The notes beneath the pieces are model-generated. The model was not told the DNA's origin. It did not search any database and worked only from the letters and a program-made list of their open reading frames with translations. A stretch of 9,952 bases of DNA. Source: an uncultured Erysipelotrichaceae bacterium. GTDB taxonomy: Bacteria > Bacillota_I > Bacilli_A > Erysipelotrichales > Erysipelotrichaceae. Every line of letters starts with the position of its first letter. Positions within the stretch are counted from its first letter, which is position 1. The stretch spans positions 1 to 9,952 of the forward strand of contig CADBPK010000092.1 in the NCBI GenBank assembly GCA_902796465.1. Direction: 5' to 3'. Below, in pieces: positions 1-5,315 of the stretch. The position numbers and the translations under genes were made by a program.

Positions 1-663
1 AAATGGATCGGAAAACTGTTCCGGGAGGAACAGCAGGATGCTTTGACAAAGATCTGCGGCATCAGCGTTATATTCATTGCCGTGGCAGGTGCCATGGAAG
101 GCATGCTCAAAATTGAGAACAATGCCCTGGTCAGCGGGAAGGCGATGTTTGTGGTCTTATGCCTGGCGTTGGGTACTGTGATCGGCGAGCTGATCGGGAT
201 CGAAGACGGATTTGAAAAATTCGGTGAATGGCTGAAACAGAAAAGCGGAAACGGGGAAGATGCCATGTTCGTACAGGCATTCGTTACGGCTTCCCTGACG
301 GTATGCATCGGGGCCATGGCGATTGTCGGCGCGATCCAGGACGGGATCACGGGCAATTATTCGACCCTGGCAGTCAAGGCTGTGCTGGACCTGATCATCG
401 TGGCGGTCATGACATCCTCGATGGGGGTCGGCTGCGCATTCTCCGCTGTGCCGGTATTCCTGTTTGAAGGTTCCATAACCCTGCTTGCGAAGATGGTAGC
501 GCCGGTCATGACGGAAACAGCGGTGGCGTATCTTTCCCTGATCGGTTCCATATTGATCTTCTGTGTCGGAATCAATCTTGTCTTCGGGAAAAAGATCAGG
601 GTAGCCAATACACTGCCGGCTGTCATCCTGGCTGTGGCCGCTGCCTATCTGCCGTGGTTTTAA
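1..663 (+). CDS. DUF554 family membrane protein, partial (N-terminus outside window)
   Basis: The reading frame is open from the first base, so the start codon lies upstream. An internal TTG at 43 is not a credible start because family similarity continues before it. The visible 220 residues look like the DUF554 family (B. subtilis YdfK type), whose members are usually about 225-240 residues, so roughly 10-20 residues are missing. About six hydrophobic segments are visible, near residues 19-36, 48-67, 93-113, 127-154, 176-196 and 202-219. Family-like stretches are GAMAIVGAIQDGITGNYSTL at 104-123 and KKIRVANTLPAV at 197-208. The molecular function of the family is unknown to me; a membrane transport role is only a guess. 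The gene converges on the MBL hydrolase gene with 28 nt between the two stop codons. Confidence 0.85.
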   Translation, partial: KWIGKLFREEQQDALTKICGISVIFIAVAGAMEGMLKIENNALVSGKAMFVVLCLALGTVIGELIGIEDGFEKFGEWLKQKSGNGEDAMFVQAFVTASLTVCIGAMAIVGAIQDGITGNYSTLAVKAVLDLIIVAVMTSSMGVGCAFSAVPVFLFEGSITLLAKMVAPVMTETAVAYLSLIGSILIFCVGINLVFGKKIRVANTLPAVILAVAAAYLPWF

Positions 664-665
664 AT

Positions 666-693
666 AAAAAAAGGAAATCCTGCAGGACTTCCT
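666..693 (-). terminator. Intrinsic terminator of the M20-MBL transcript
   Basis: Read on the minus strand, AGGAAGTCC and GGATTTCCT (693-685 and 680-672) form a 9-bp stem with a TGCA loop, followed directly by a run of T (672-666). The one non-Watson-Crick pair is G-U in minus-strand RNA but A-C in plus-strand RNA. The plus strand also lacks a U-tract after the hairpin. Both points indicate that it works for the minus-strand genes. It overlaps the TAG stop (694-692) of the MBL gene and fills the gap between the two convergent genes. Confidence 0.8.
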
Positions 694-1405
694 AAATCTG
701 CGCATCTTTCAGCAATTGAAGGATGTTTTCTTTTGGTATAGCAGTATCGTCGTGGCCGCGCATGTATATCTCAAAATCAAGATTTTCGAGGTAAGTGATG
801 TAATTCTGCAGCCTGAGGGGATCGTACATACTGTTGTTGTCGTAATAATCTTCATATTCAGCATCTGCCGCAAAGAGAATTCTGTCTTCCGGCAGGTATA
901 CCATTACCGCGTCCCTTGTATGCGGGGTATCGATGGTTTCCAGTATGACCGGAACACCGCCGAGATCGATATGCATCGTGCCTTCAAAGACGATATCCGG
1001 ACGTCTGACCTGGATGGCTGTGATATCAGAAAATTCCTCATGCATTTTTTCGTGGCAGAACTCGATGTCCTCACCCGCCGCAAGACGCTCCAGCATCGCT
1101 TCTTCGTTCCATTCCCACGCCATTGCCTTTTCGAGATAAGCATCTGTTTTCTCTGAGGCGATAACGGGACATTTGACAGCGGGGAGTCCGAAAGTATGAT
1201 CCCAGTGCCAGTGGGAAAGGACCATCAGGTCCGGTTCTTTCAGGCCTTCTTCCTCCAGTTCCTGTATAAAAGCATGATAACTTGCCGGAGAATTGCCGGC
1301 ATCCACCATCAGGGCAAGCTTTTCGCCTTTGATGTAATACACATACGGAAGGTCTGTGCGGTCATCGTGGTTCCGGTACAGGATGTGATCGTTATAGCGG
1401 ATCAT
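692..1405 (-). CDS. MBL-fold metallo-hydrolase
   Basis: This 237-residue protein has the complete metallo-beta-lactamase fold metal site. The signature HWHWDH lies at 65-70 (H65, H67, D69, H70) after a VLS strand. Further ligands are H162 in TPHTRDAV, D181 in AADAEY and H218 in RGHDD. A binuclear zinc hydrolase is therefore expected. The substrate cannot be read from the sequence, since the superfamily includes lactonases, thioesterases, phosphodiesterases and others. No signal peptide is visible, so it is probably cytoplasmic. The ATG (1405-1403) overlaps the TGA of the upstream M20 gene as TGATG. A GGAGG lies 10 nt upstream inside that gene, so translation is probably coupled. The two products may act on one substrate or pathway (inference). 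Confidence 0.85.
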   Translation of the reverse strand: MIRYNDHILYRNHDDRTDLPYVYYIKGEKLALMVDAGNSPASYHAFIQELEEEGLKEPDLMVLSHWHWDHTFGLPAVKCPVIASEKTDAYLEKAMAWEWNEEAMLERLAAGEDIEFCHEKMHEEFSDITAIQVRRPDIVFEGTMHIDLGGVPVILETIDTPHTRDAVMVYLPEDRILFAADAEYEDYYDNNSMYDPLRLQNYITYLENLDFEIYMRGHDDTAIPKENILQLLKDAQI

Positions 1406-2685
1406 CAGAAGGAGACCTCCAGATGTCTGAGGTAGTCTTCTTTGGAAATAGAAGGTTTGAAGTTGTCACGGATCTTCTGAACTTCTTCCGGATGATCCAT
1501 CAGGTCCAGAACGGAATCGACAACGATATCAGACGGGATCGTATATACTTCATCTTCATCTATAACACACATGGTTACACCGTGGCAGTAACCTTCAAAA
1601 CCGGTATAGCCGAACTGGATCGTCGGGAAGAAGCAGCCGACGTCCCCGATATCGCCTGCCGCAACGCTCTGTTCTCCGGTCAGGATCTGGTCTTCGGTCG
1701 TATGTTTCAGCATATTGCGATAGATCACCGTATTCAGGTCCCTGTTCTGATAGAACGGCAGATCGCCCGGCAGGTCGGATATTTCCGCTGTTCCGCCAAG
1801 TGCCATGGCGCAGTGCTCGGCGGCATTGTTTACGGCATCGGACAGTTTCAGGAGGTTTTCCTGCTTAAACGAACGCACATAGCATTCATAGATCACTTCA
1901 TCGGGAATGGAATTGACGGTATTTCCTCCTTTGGAAAGCATGCCGTGGATCCTGTTTTTGTCTTCATCCACAAATGTCTCCCGGAGCATGCCGATGGCGG
2001 ACTGGAATAAAGCAAACATATTCAGGGCATTGATGCCCTTGTCCGGATTGACAGCCGCATGCGCAGCCCTGCCGCGGAAGGTGATCTGTTTATAGGTAAA
2101 ACCGGCCAGCGTGCTTCCCACGGAAAAACGGTGACCTTCATACCGGCCCATGGCATGAAGGTGGATGAGCACATCGGAGTCATCAAATACACCTTCTGTC
2201 AGCATCCCTATTTTCCCGGAGAAGTATTTTGCCTTCCCGCTGCGGATATATTCCTTCCGGAAAGCGATATCCGTGAATTCCTCCGCCGGTGTGAAATACA
2301 GTTTTATGGTTCCTTTCCGGCTTTTCATCTCTTCCTTCAGTACGCGCAGGGCTTCCATCATGATCACGCACTGGGTGCTGTGCCCGCAGGTGTGGGCTGC
2401 CCCGGTCTCCGGATCTGCCTGGGGATGACCGGGTGTCGGGATGGCATCCAGCTCGGCGATCAGTCCGATGGAAGGCCGGCCGGAGCCGATGGTTACGATC
2501 ATGCCGGTCTCGCCGAAGAACTGTATATCATCGAAGCCATTGGCTTTGAGATAGTCCAGAATGATCTGTTTGGTTTTGAATTCCTTGTATCCGAGCTCGG
2601 GCGTATTGAACATCTTTCTGCCCAGGGCGAACATTTCTTCCCTGTCCTGCAGGATGAGGGGATGTACTTTCGCAATATCAGTCAT
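1405..2685 (-). CDS. M20 family (M20D-like) amidohydrolase / metallopeptidase
   Basis: This 426-residue protein is of the aminoacylase/AbgB/HipO type, zinc hydrolases that cleave N-acyl amino acids or small peptides. Landmarks are AELDAIP at 77-83 with the catalytic-type D80, HTCGH at 98-102 (C100, H102), PAEE at 133-136 (E135, E136), an HLH at 175-177, and FRGRAAHAA at 203-211, which opens the dimerisation domain with H209. DIGDVGCFFPTI (345-356) and YCHG (366-369, H368) complete the catalytic domain. The first motif is HTCGHSTQ, not the common HACGHDxH. All expected metal-ligand positions appear to be present, so it is probably active. The start is supported by AAGAGGT 5 nt upstream of the ATG. 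It is the first gene of a two-gene unit with the MBL hydrolase. The exact substrate is unknown. Confidence 0.87.
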   Translation of the reverse strand: MTDIAKVHPLILQDREEMFALGRKMFNTPELGYKEFKTKQIILDYLKANGFDDIQFFGETGMIVTIGSGRPSIGLIAELDAIPTPGHPQADPETGAAHTCGHSTQCVIMMEALRVLKEEMKSRKGTIKLYFTPAEEFTDIAFRKEYIRSGKAKYFSGKIGMLTEGVFDDSDVLIHLHAMGRYEGHRFSVGSTLAGFTYKQITFRGRAAHAAVNPDKGINALNMFALFQSAIGMLRETFVDEDKNRIHGMLSKGGNTVNSIPDEVIYECYVRSFKQENLLKLSDAVNNAAEHCAMALGGTAEISDLPGDLPFYQNRDLNTVIYRNMLKHTTEDQILTGEQSVAAGDIGDVGCFFPTIQFGYTGFEGYCHGVTMCVIDEDEVYTIPSDIVVDSVLDLMDHPEEVQKIRDNFKPSISKEDYLRHLEVSF

Positions 2686-2725
2686 ATAAGACCTCTTTTC
2701 TATATATTTTTATATTTATCCTTAA

Positions 2726-2755
2726 TTTATAGGGCTGTTTTACAGTGAAATCATA
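2726..2755 (-). promoter_or_regulatory. Weak candidate promoter for the M20-MBL unit
   Basis: On the minus strand a TATAAA (2731-2726) lies about 40 nt upstream of the M20 start in an AT-rich stretch. The hexamer 17 nt further upstream (ATGATT, 2754-2749) is a poor -35 match. Another AT-rich box further downstream could equally serve as -10. The location is reasonable, but the sequence support is weak. Confidence 0.2.
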
Positions 2756-2767
2756 TCACGGGCATGT

Positions 2768-2943
2768 CCGGGAAGCCGTAAAAAGAGGTGAAAAGTTATG
2801 AAAAAATCACGCATTGGGCAAAAAATCCGGGAAAAAGGGGGCCGAAATGTGGCAAAAACGGAAGAAAACGCTTACAATTGAGGCCGGTGATCAGACACCG
2901 GGAAAAGAGGGCGGAAAGGGCAGAAAACCGCCCCGGGAAAAGG
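2768..2943 (+). repeat. Dispersed CCGGGAAAAG-type direct repeats
   Basis: The core CCGGGAA recurs at 2768, 2827, 2898 and 2933. The last three copies extend to CCGGGAAAA(A)G. Spacing is irregular (59, 71 and 35 nt). The copies sit in a purine-rich background, so part of the similarity may be compositional. Binding sites for a regulator upstream of the S10 promoter are possible but unproven. Confidence 0.3.
2798..2881 (+). CDS. Possible 27-residue small protein (uncertain)
   Basis: An ATG at 2798 follows AAGAGGTG with a 7-nt spacer, a respectable ribosome binding site. It opens a frame of 27 codons that ends with TGA at 2879-2881. The product begins MKKSRIGQKIREKGG and is basic, with no membrane segment or motif I recognise. 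The A/G-rich composition of the region would produce Lys/Arg-rich frames by chance. No clear promoter is visible upstream. A longer overlapping frame from the GTG at 2788 runs into the S10 promoter and is less likely. The frame may be real, a leader peptide, or nothing. Confidence 0.17.
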   Translation: MKKSRIGQKIREKGGRNVAKTEENAYN

Positions 2944-3013
2944 TTGAAAAGGCAACTAAACACCGTAAAACAGGCAATTTTGCGCATGTTTGAAAGTTTT
3001 TTCAAAAAGACAA

Positions 3014-3038
3014 AAAAAGTGCTTGCAAAGCGCTTTTT
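3014..3038 (+). terminator. Inverted repeat with U-tract overlapping the S10 promoter (terminator-like)
   Basis: AAAAAGTGCTT (3014-3024) pairs with AAGCGCTTTTT (3028-3038) over 11 bp around a GCA loop. The single exception is G-U in plus-strand RNA and C-A in minus-strand RNA, and the plus-strand form ends in TTTTT. This is what an intrinsic terminator facing rpsJ looks like. It could stop read-through from the upstream region just before the S10 promoter. The -35 box TTGCAA (3023-3028) lies in its apical part, so the symmetry could instead be an operator, or partly coincidence around a strong promoter with A-tracts. Confidence 0.35.
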
Positions 3039-3051
3039 ATTATAGTAGAGT
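3023..3051 (+). promoter_or_regulatory. Probable sigma-A promoter of the S10 operon
   Basis: TTGCAA (3023-3028) is separated by 17 nt from TAGAGT (3046-3051), which keeps the most conserved -10 positions T1, A2, A4 and T6. An overlapping TATAGT at 3041-3046 is the alternative -10, but it has no -35 at a proper distance. Alternating A- and T-tracts just upstream (about 2993-3018) resemble an UP element, as expected for a strong ribosomal protein promoter. Transcription would start near the GGG at 3056-3058, leaving a leader of about 127 nt. Confidence 0.6.
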
Positions 3052-3056
3052 AGTAG

Positions 3057-3184
3057 GGCACTCGTGAAGACGTGGGAGGTTGCCGGCACGCCGAGGTGCG
3101 TTGTCACGGTTGGCGTGATAACCGGGGAATTTCCACATCAGCGATTCGCCGAGAAGGCGGAGTGAATATAAGGAGGAAAAATTC
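3057..3184 (+). promoter_or_regulatory. Structured 5' leader of the S10 operon, probable ribosomal protein leader
   Basis: The untranslated leader can form one long nested structure. GTGG (3072-3075) pairs with CCAC (3133-3136), GGTT (3078-3081) with AACC (3120-3123), CACGCC (3087-3092) with GGCGTG (3112-3117), and GTG (3096-3098) with CAC (3105-3107). Competing pairings exist: CGGTT/AACCG at 3107-3111/3120-3124 and GCAC/GTGC at 3086-3089/3096-3099. A second hairpin, CGCC-GAGAA-GGCG (3147-3159), follows before the AAGGAGG at 3170-3176. No U-tract is seen, so control would act on translation or RNA stability, or through protein binding. S10 operons in other bacteria are autoregulated by a product such as uL4. 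Which protein binds here is unknown. Confidence 0.5.
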
Positions 3185-3496
3185 ATGGCAAAGAACTCAG
3201 TAAGAATTCGTTTGAAGGCTTACGAGAGCAGGAGCTTGGATGCAGCAAGCGAAAAGATCGTACAGACTGCTTCCAATCACGGCGCAAAGAAGATCGTCGG
3301 TCCTGTTCCATTACCTACAGAACGTGAGGTAGTTACGATCCTGCGTGCTGTTCACAAATACAAGGATTCCCGTGAACAGTTCGAAATCCGCACACACAAG
3401 AGACTGATCGAAATCATCGGTCCGAGTGCGGAAACAATCGACGCGCTGAGCAGACTGGATCTGCCGAGCGGAGTTGACATTGAAATCAAGTTATAA
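3185..3496 (+). CDS. rpsJ: 30S ribosomal protein uS10
   Basis: This 103-residue protein has normal length for uS10, a 30S head protein that contacts the 3' domain of 16S rRNA and also takes part in Nus-factor antitermination complexes. GPVPLPT at 39-45 and [14 protein letters not shown] at 67-80 are characteristic, and the latter covers the extended loop that reaches into the head. AAGGAGG lies 8 nt before the ATG. It is the first gene of the S10 operon and directly follows the structured leader, so its expression should respond first to any leader-based control. No anomaly is seen. Confidence 0.98.
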   Translation: MAKNSVRIRLKAYESRSLDAASEKIVQTASNHGAKKIVGPVPLPTEREVVTILRAVHKYKDSREQFEIRTHKRLIEIIGPSAETIDALSRLDLPSGVDIEIKL

Positions 3497-3513
3497 GGAA
3501 GGAGTGAAATTCA

Positions 3514-4317
3514 ATGAAAGGAATTTTAGGGCGTAAATTAGGTATGACCCAGGTGTTCACTATTGAAGGAACTCTGATTCCTGTAACAGTAGTGGAAGTA
3601 CAGCCGAACATTGTCCTGCAGAAAAAGACAATGGAAACAGACGGCTATGAAGCAGTACAGCTTGGCTATGAAGACGTGAAGGAACAGCGCAGCAACAAGC
3701 CTGCGATCGGACACGCAAAGAAAGCCGGCGCAGCTCCGAAGCATTACATCAAGGAATTCAAGGCTGATGAATTGATGAATCTGGAAGTCGGCGCCGAAGT
3801 CAAGGCTGACATCTTCAAAGCAGGTGACATCGTTGATGTGACCGGAACAAGCAAGGGTCACGGATATTCCGGAACGATCAAGCGCTACAACGCTCACCGC
3901 GGACCGGAATCACACGGTGGATCCAAGAACGTCAGACACATCGGTTCTCTCGCAACGACCGGCAGAAACAACGGCCGTATCGAAAAGAACGCACCGATGC
4001 CGGGTCAGTACGGAAATGTCAGAACAACAAATCAGAATCTCACGATCGTCAAGGTCGATGCCGAGGAAGGCTACATCCTGATCAAGGGCAATGTGCCAGG
4101 TCCGCGCAAAGGTCTTCTGGAGATCAAGACAACTGTCAAGCCGGTTAAGGAAACTAAGGTTGACGAACTGATTTCCTACAAGGGCGAATCCGTTGAGGAA
4201 GAACTGAAAAAGGTTTCCGAAGCGATCAACGAAGAACTCGCCAAGGAACAGGCTGAAAAGGAAGCACAGGAAGCTGCCAAGAAGAAGGCAGCGAGTGATG
4301 CCCGCAAGGGAAAATAA
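3514..4317 (+). CDS. rplC: 50S ribosomal protein uL3 with C-terminal extension
   Basis: uL3 is an early assembly protein whose central loop reaches the peptidyl transferase centre. MKGILGRKLGMTQVF at the start and DVTGTSKGHGYSGTIKR at 108-124 are diagnostic. Two features are unusual. The central loop reads ESHGGSKNVRHIGSLATTG (132-150), not the usual SHGS-x-x-HRxPGSxG, and is followed by MPGQYG (162-167), whose Q165 aligns with the E. coli Gln150 that PrmB methylates. Second, the protein has 267 residues against about 209 in B. subtilis: residues 211-267 are a Lys/Glu/Ala-rich, probably helical tail. GGAAGGAG precedes the ATG after a short gap from rpsJ. Confidence 0.97.
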   Translation: MKGILGRKLGMTQVFTIEGTLIPVTVVEVQPNIVLQKKTMETDGYEAVQLGYEDVKEQRSNKPAIGHAKKAGAAPKHYIKEFKADELMNLEVGAEVKADIFKAGDIVDVTGTSKGHGYSGTIKRYNAHRGPESHGGSKNVRHIGSLATTGRNNGRIEKNAPMPGQYGNVRTTNQNLTIVKVDAEEGYILIKGNVPGPRKGLLEIKTTVKPVKETKVDELISYKGESVEEELKKVSEAINEELAKEQAEKEAQEAAKKKAASDARKGK

Positions 4318-4332
4318 GAGGAGGTTAAATAA

Positions 4333-4962
4333 ATGGCTAAGATTGAAGTTTACAATCAGGAAGCAGCGCCGGTTAAGGAAATTGAACTTAACGACGATGT
4401 ATTCGGGATTGAGCCGAATCAGCAGGCGATCTATGATGCGGTCCTCGTCTACCTTGCAGGTTTAAGACAGGGCACACACGCAACAAAGACAAGAGCGTTT
4501 GTAAGCGGCACAGGCAAAAAGCCGTTCCGTCAGAAGGGAACAGGCAGAGCCCGTCAGGGTTCCACACGTGCCACACAGTGGAGAGGCGGCGCCATCGCAT
4601 TCGGCCCGCAGCCGAGAAAGTACAACATCAAGCAGAACCGTAAGGTAAGAAGACTTGCGCTCCGTTCCGCACTGAGCGAAAAGCTTGCCGAAGCAAATAT
4701 GAAGGTTATCGAAAATCTCAAGTTTGATGAGATCAAGACAAAGAAAGCAGTCGCACTGCTGGATGCCTTCGGACTGGACCGCAAGACACTGTTCGTTGCG
4801 GAAGAAACAGAAGACTTCGACAACGCATATGTTTCCATGAGAAATATCCCGAACGCAGTCGTCGTTACAGTTTCCAGCTTGAATGTCTATGACATCGTTA
4901 ACGCTGACGCGATCGTATTTACGGAAGCTGCAGCAGTTAAGGCAGGGGAGGTATTTGCATAA
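4333..4962 (+). CDS. rplD: 50S ribosomal protein uL4
   Basis: This 209-residue protein matches the usual length of about 207. uL4 binds 23S rRNA domain I, and its extended loop lines the nascent-peptide exit tunnel near the macrolide site. The loop is clear: KKPFRQKGTGRARQG at 62-76, then QWRGGAIAFGPQPR at 82-95, with small differences from the common WRGGG and FGPTPR. In E. coli this protein also represses the S10 operon through the mRNA leader, so it is a candidate ligand for the leader upstream of rpsJ. AGAGGAGG precedes the ATG. The last base of its TAA is the first base of the rplW ATG. Confidence 0.98.
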   Translation: MAKIEVYNQEAAPVKEIELNDDVFGIEPNQQAIYDAVLVYLAGLRQGTHATKTRAFVSGTGKKPFRQKGTGRARQGSTRATQWRGGAIAFGPQPRKYNIKQNRKVRRLALRSALSEKLAEANMKVIENLKFDEIKTKKAVALLDAFGLDRKTLFVAEETEDFDNAYVSMRNIPNAVVVTVSSLNVYDIVNADAIVFTEAAAVKAGEVFA

Positions 4963-5249
4963 TGAGCGCACGCGATATTATCATTCGTCCGATCTTGACT
5001 GAAAAGTCGATCAAAGCATCTGACAACGACAATAAGATCACATTCGAAGTTGCGAAAGATGCCAACAAGGTTTCCGTTGCCCAGGCTGTCAAGGAAATCT
5101 ATAACATCGCCCCGGAAAAGGTCAACATCGTGAATGTTCACCCGAAGACAAGAAGAGTTGGGCGTTACTCTGGCAAGACAAGAGCTATCAAAAAGGCAAT
5201 CGTAAAACTGCCTGAAGGCCAGAAGATCGATATCTTCAATAACGAATAA
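4962..5249 (+). CDS. rplW: 50S ribosomal protein uL23
   Basis: This 95-residue protein is uL23, which sits at the exit of the peptide tunnel and is the docking site for trigger factor and the signal recognition particle. It starts with IIIRPILTEKS at 6-16; E14 corresponds to the conserved Glu (E. coli E18) used by trigger factor. NIVNVHPKTRRVGRYSGKTR (55-74) covers the rRNA-binding loop. The start overlaps the rplD stop as TAATG, with GGGGAGGT inside rplD 9 nt upstream, so the two are probably translationally coupled. Its final codons form one arm of an 8-bp inverted repeat with the following intergenic sequence. Confidence 0.98.
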   Translation: MSARDIIIRPILTEKSIKASDNDNKITFEVAKDANKVSVAQAVKEIYNIAPEKVNIVNVHPKTRRVGRYSGKTRAIKKAIVKLPEGQKIDIFNNE

Positions 5250-5291
5250 GAAAAGATATCAACTATCGGAGGAAGTCGCTATCTCCGGATA
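5229..5291 (+). promoter_or_regulatory. Hairpins in the rplW-rplB junction
   Basis: This junction is the longest in the cluster (66 nt, against 20 nt or less elsewhere). GATATCTT (5229-5236, in the rplW end) is perfectly complementary to AAGATATC (5253-5260). Next, TATCGGAG (5264-5271) pairs with CTCC-G-GATA (5283-5291) through one bulged base around an 11-nt loop. This second hairpin hides a GGAGGAAG that has no start codon at a usable distance. There is no U-tract, so it is not an intrinsic terminator. It could be an RNA processing or stability element, a binding site, or the scar of a lost start site. Confidence 0.4.
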
Positions 5292-5315
5292 AATTGCGAA
5301 AGGAAGTAGAAAGAA

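Larger units (their letters stand above)
2686..3013. other. Purine-rich divergent intergenic region without a recognised gene
   Basis: Between the divergent M20 and rpsJ genes lies an AT-rich part (about 2700-2735). It is followed by a stretch (about 2778-2970) whose plus strand is strongly enriched in A and G. This composition creates spurious Lys/Arg-rich frames on the plus strand and Phe/Ser/Leu-rich frames on the minus strand. It also contains a 6-bp GGGCGG/CCGCCC inverted repeat (2909-2914 with 2928-2933) without a convincing U-tract on either side. I see no tRNA, riboswitch or protein family here. Only the short frame at 2798-2881 has a ribosome binding site. Confidence 0.6.

Noticed and set aside
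43..45. TTG as the start of the DUF554 protein
   Set aside because: The frame is open to the first base and similarity to the family appears to extend upstream. The gene is cut by the window edge.
1423..2010. A 195-codon plus-strand frame opposite the M20 C-terminal half
   Set aside because: It is antisense to the conserved coding frame and has no credible ribosome binding site or domain.
2059..2748. A 229-codon open frame on the plus strand opposite the start of the M20 gene
   Set aside because: It lies antisense to a well-supported M20 protein with all family motifs, and its product shows no recognisable domain. Such antisense frames are common opposite real genes.
2849..2878. A plus-strand promoter with TACAAT (2873-2878) as -10
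   Set aside because: The hexamer 17 nt upstream (TGGCAA) matches the -35 consensus in only three positions, and the site lies inside the possible short frame. It is too weak to list.
2788..3045. An 85-codon Lys/Arg-rich frame starting at GTG
   Set aside because: The start codon is part of the purine-rich ribosome binding site of the ATG at 2798, the frame runs through the S10 promoter, and its composition simply reflects the A/G-rich strand.
2796..3107. A 103-codon minus-strand frame in the intergenic region
   Set aside because: It would overlap the S10 promoter and leader on the other strand. The Phe/Leu/Ser bias is the complement of the purine-rich strand, and no family is recognised.
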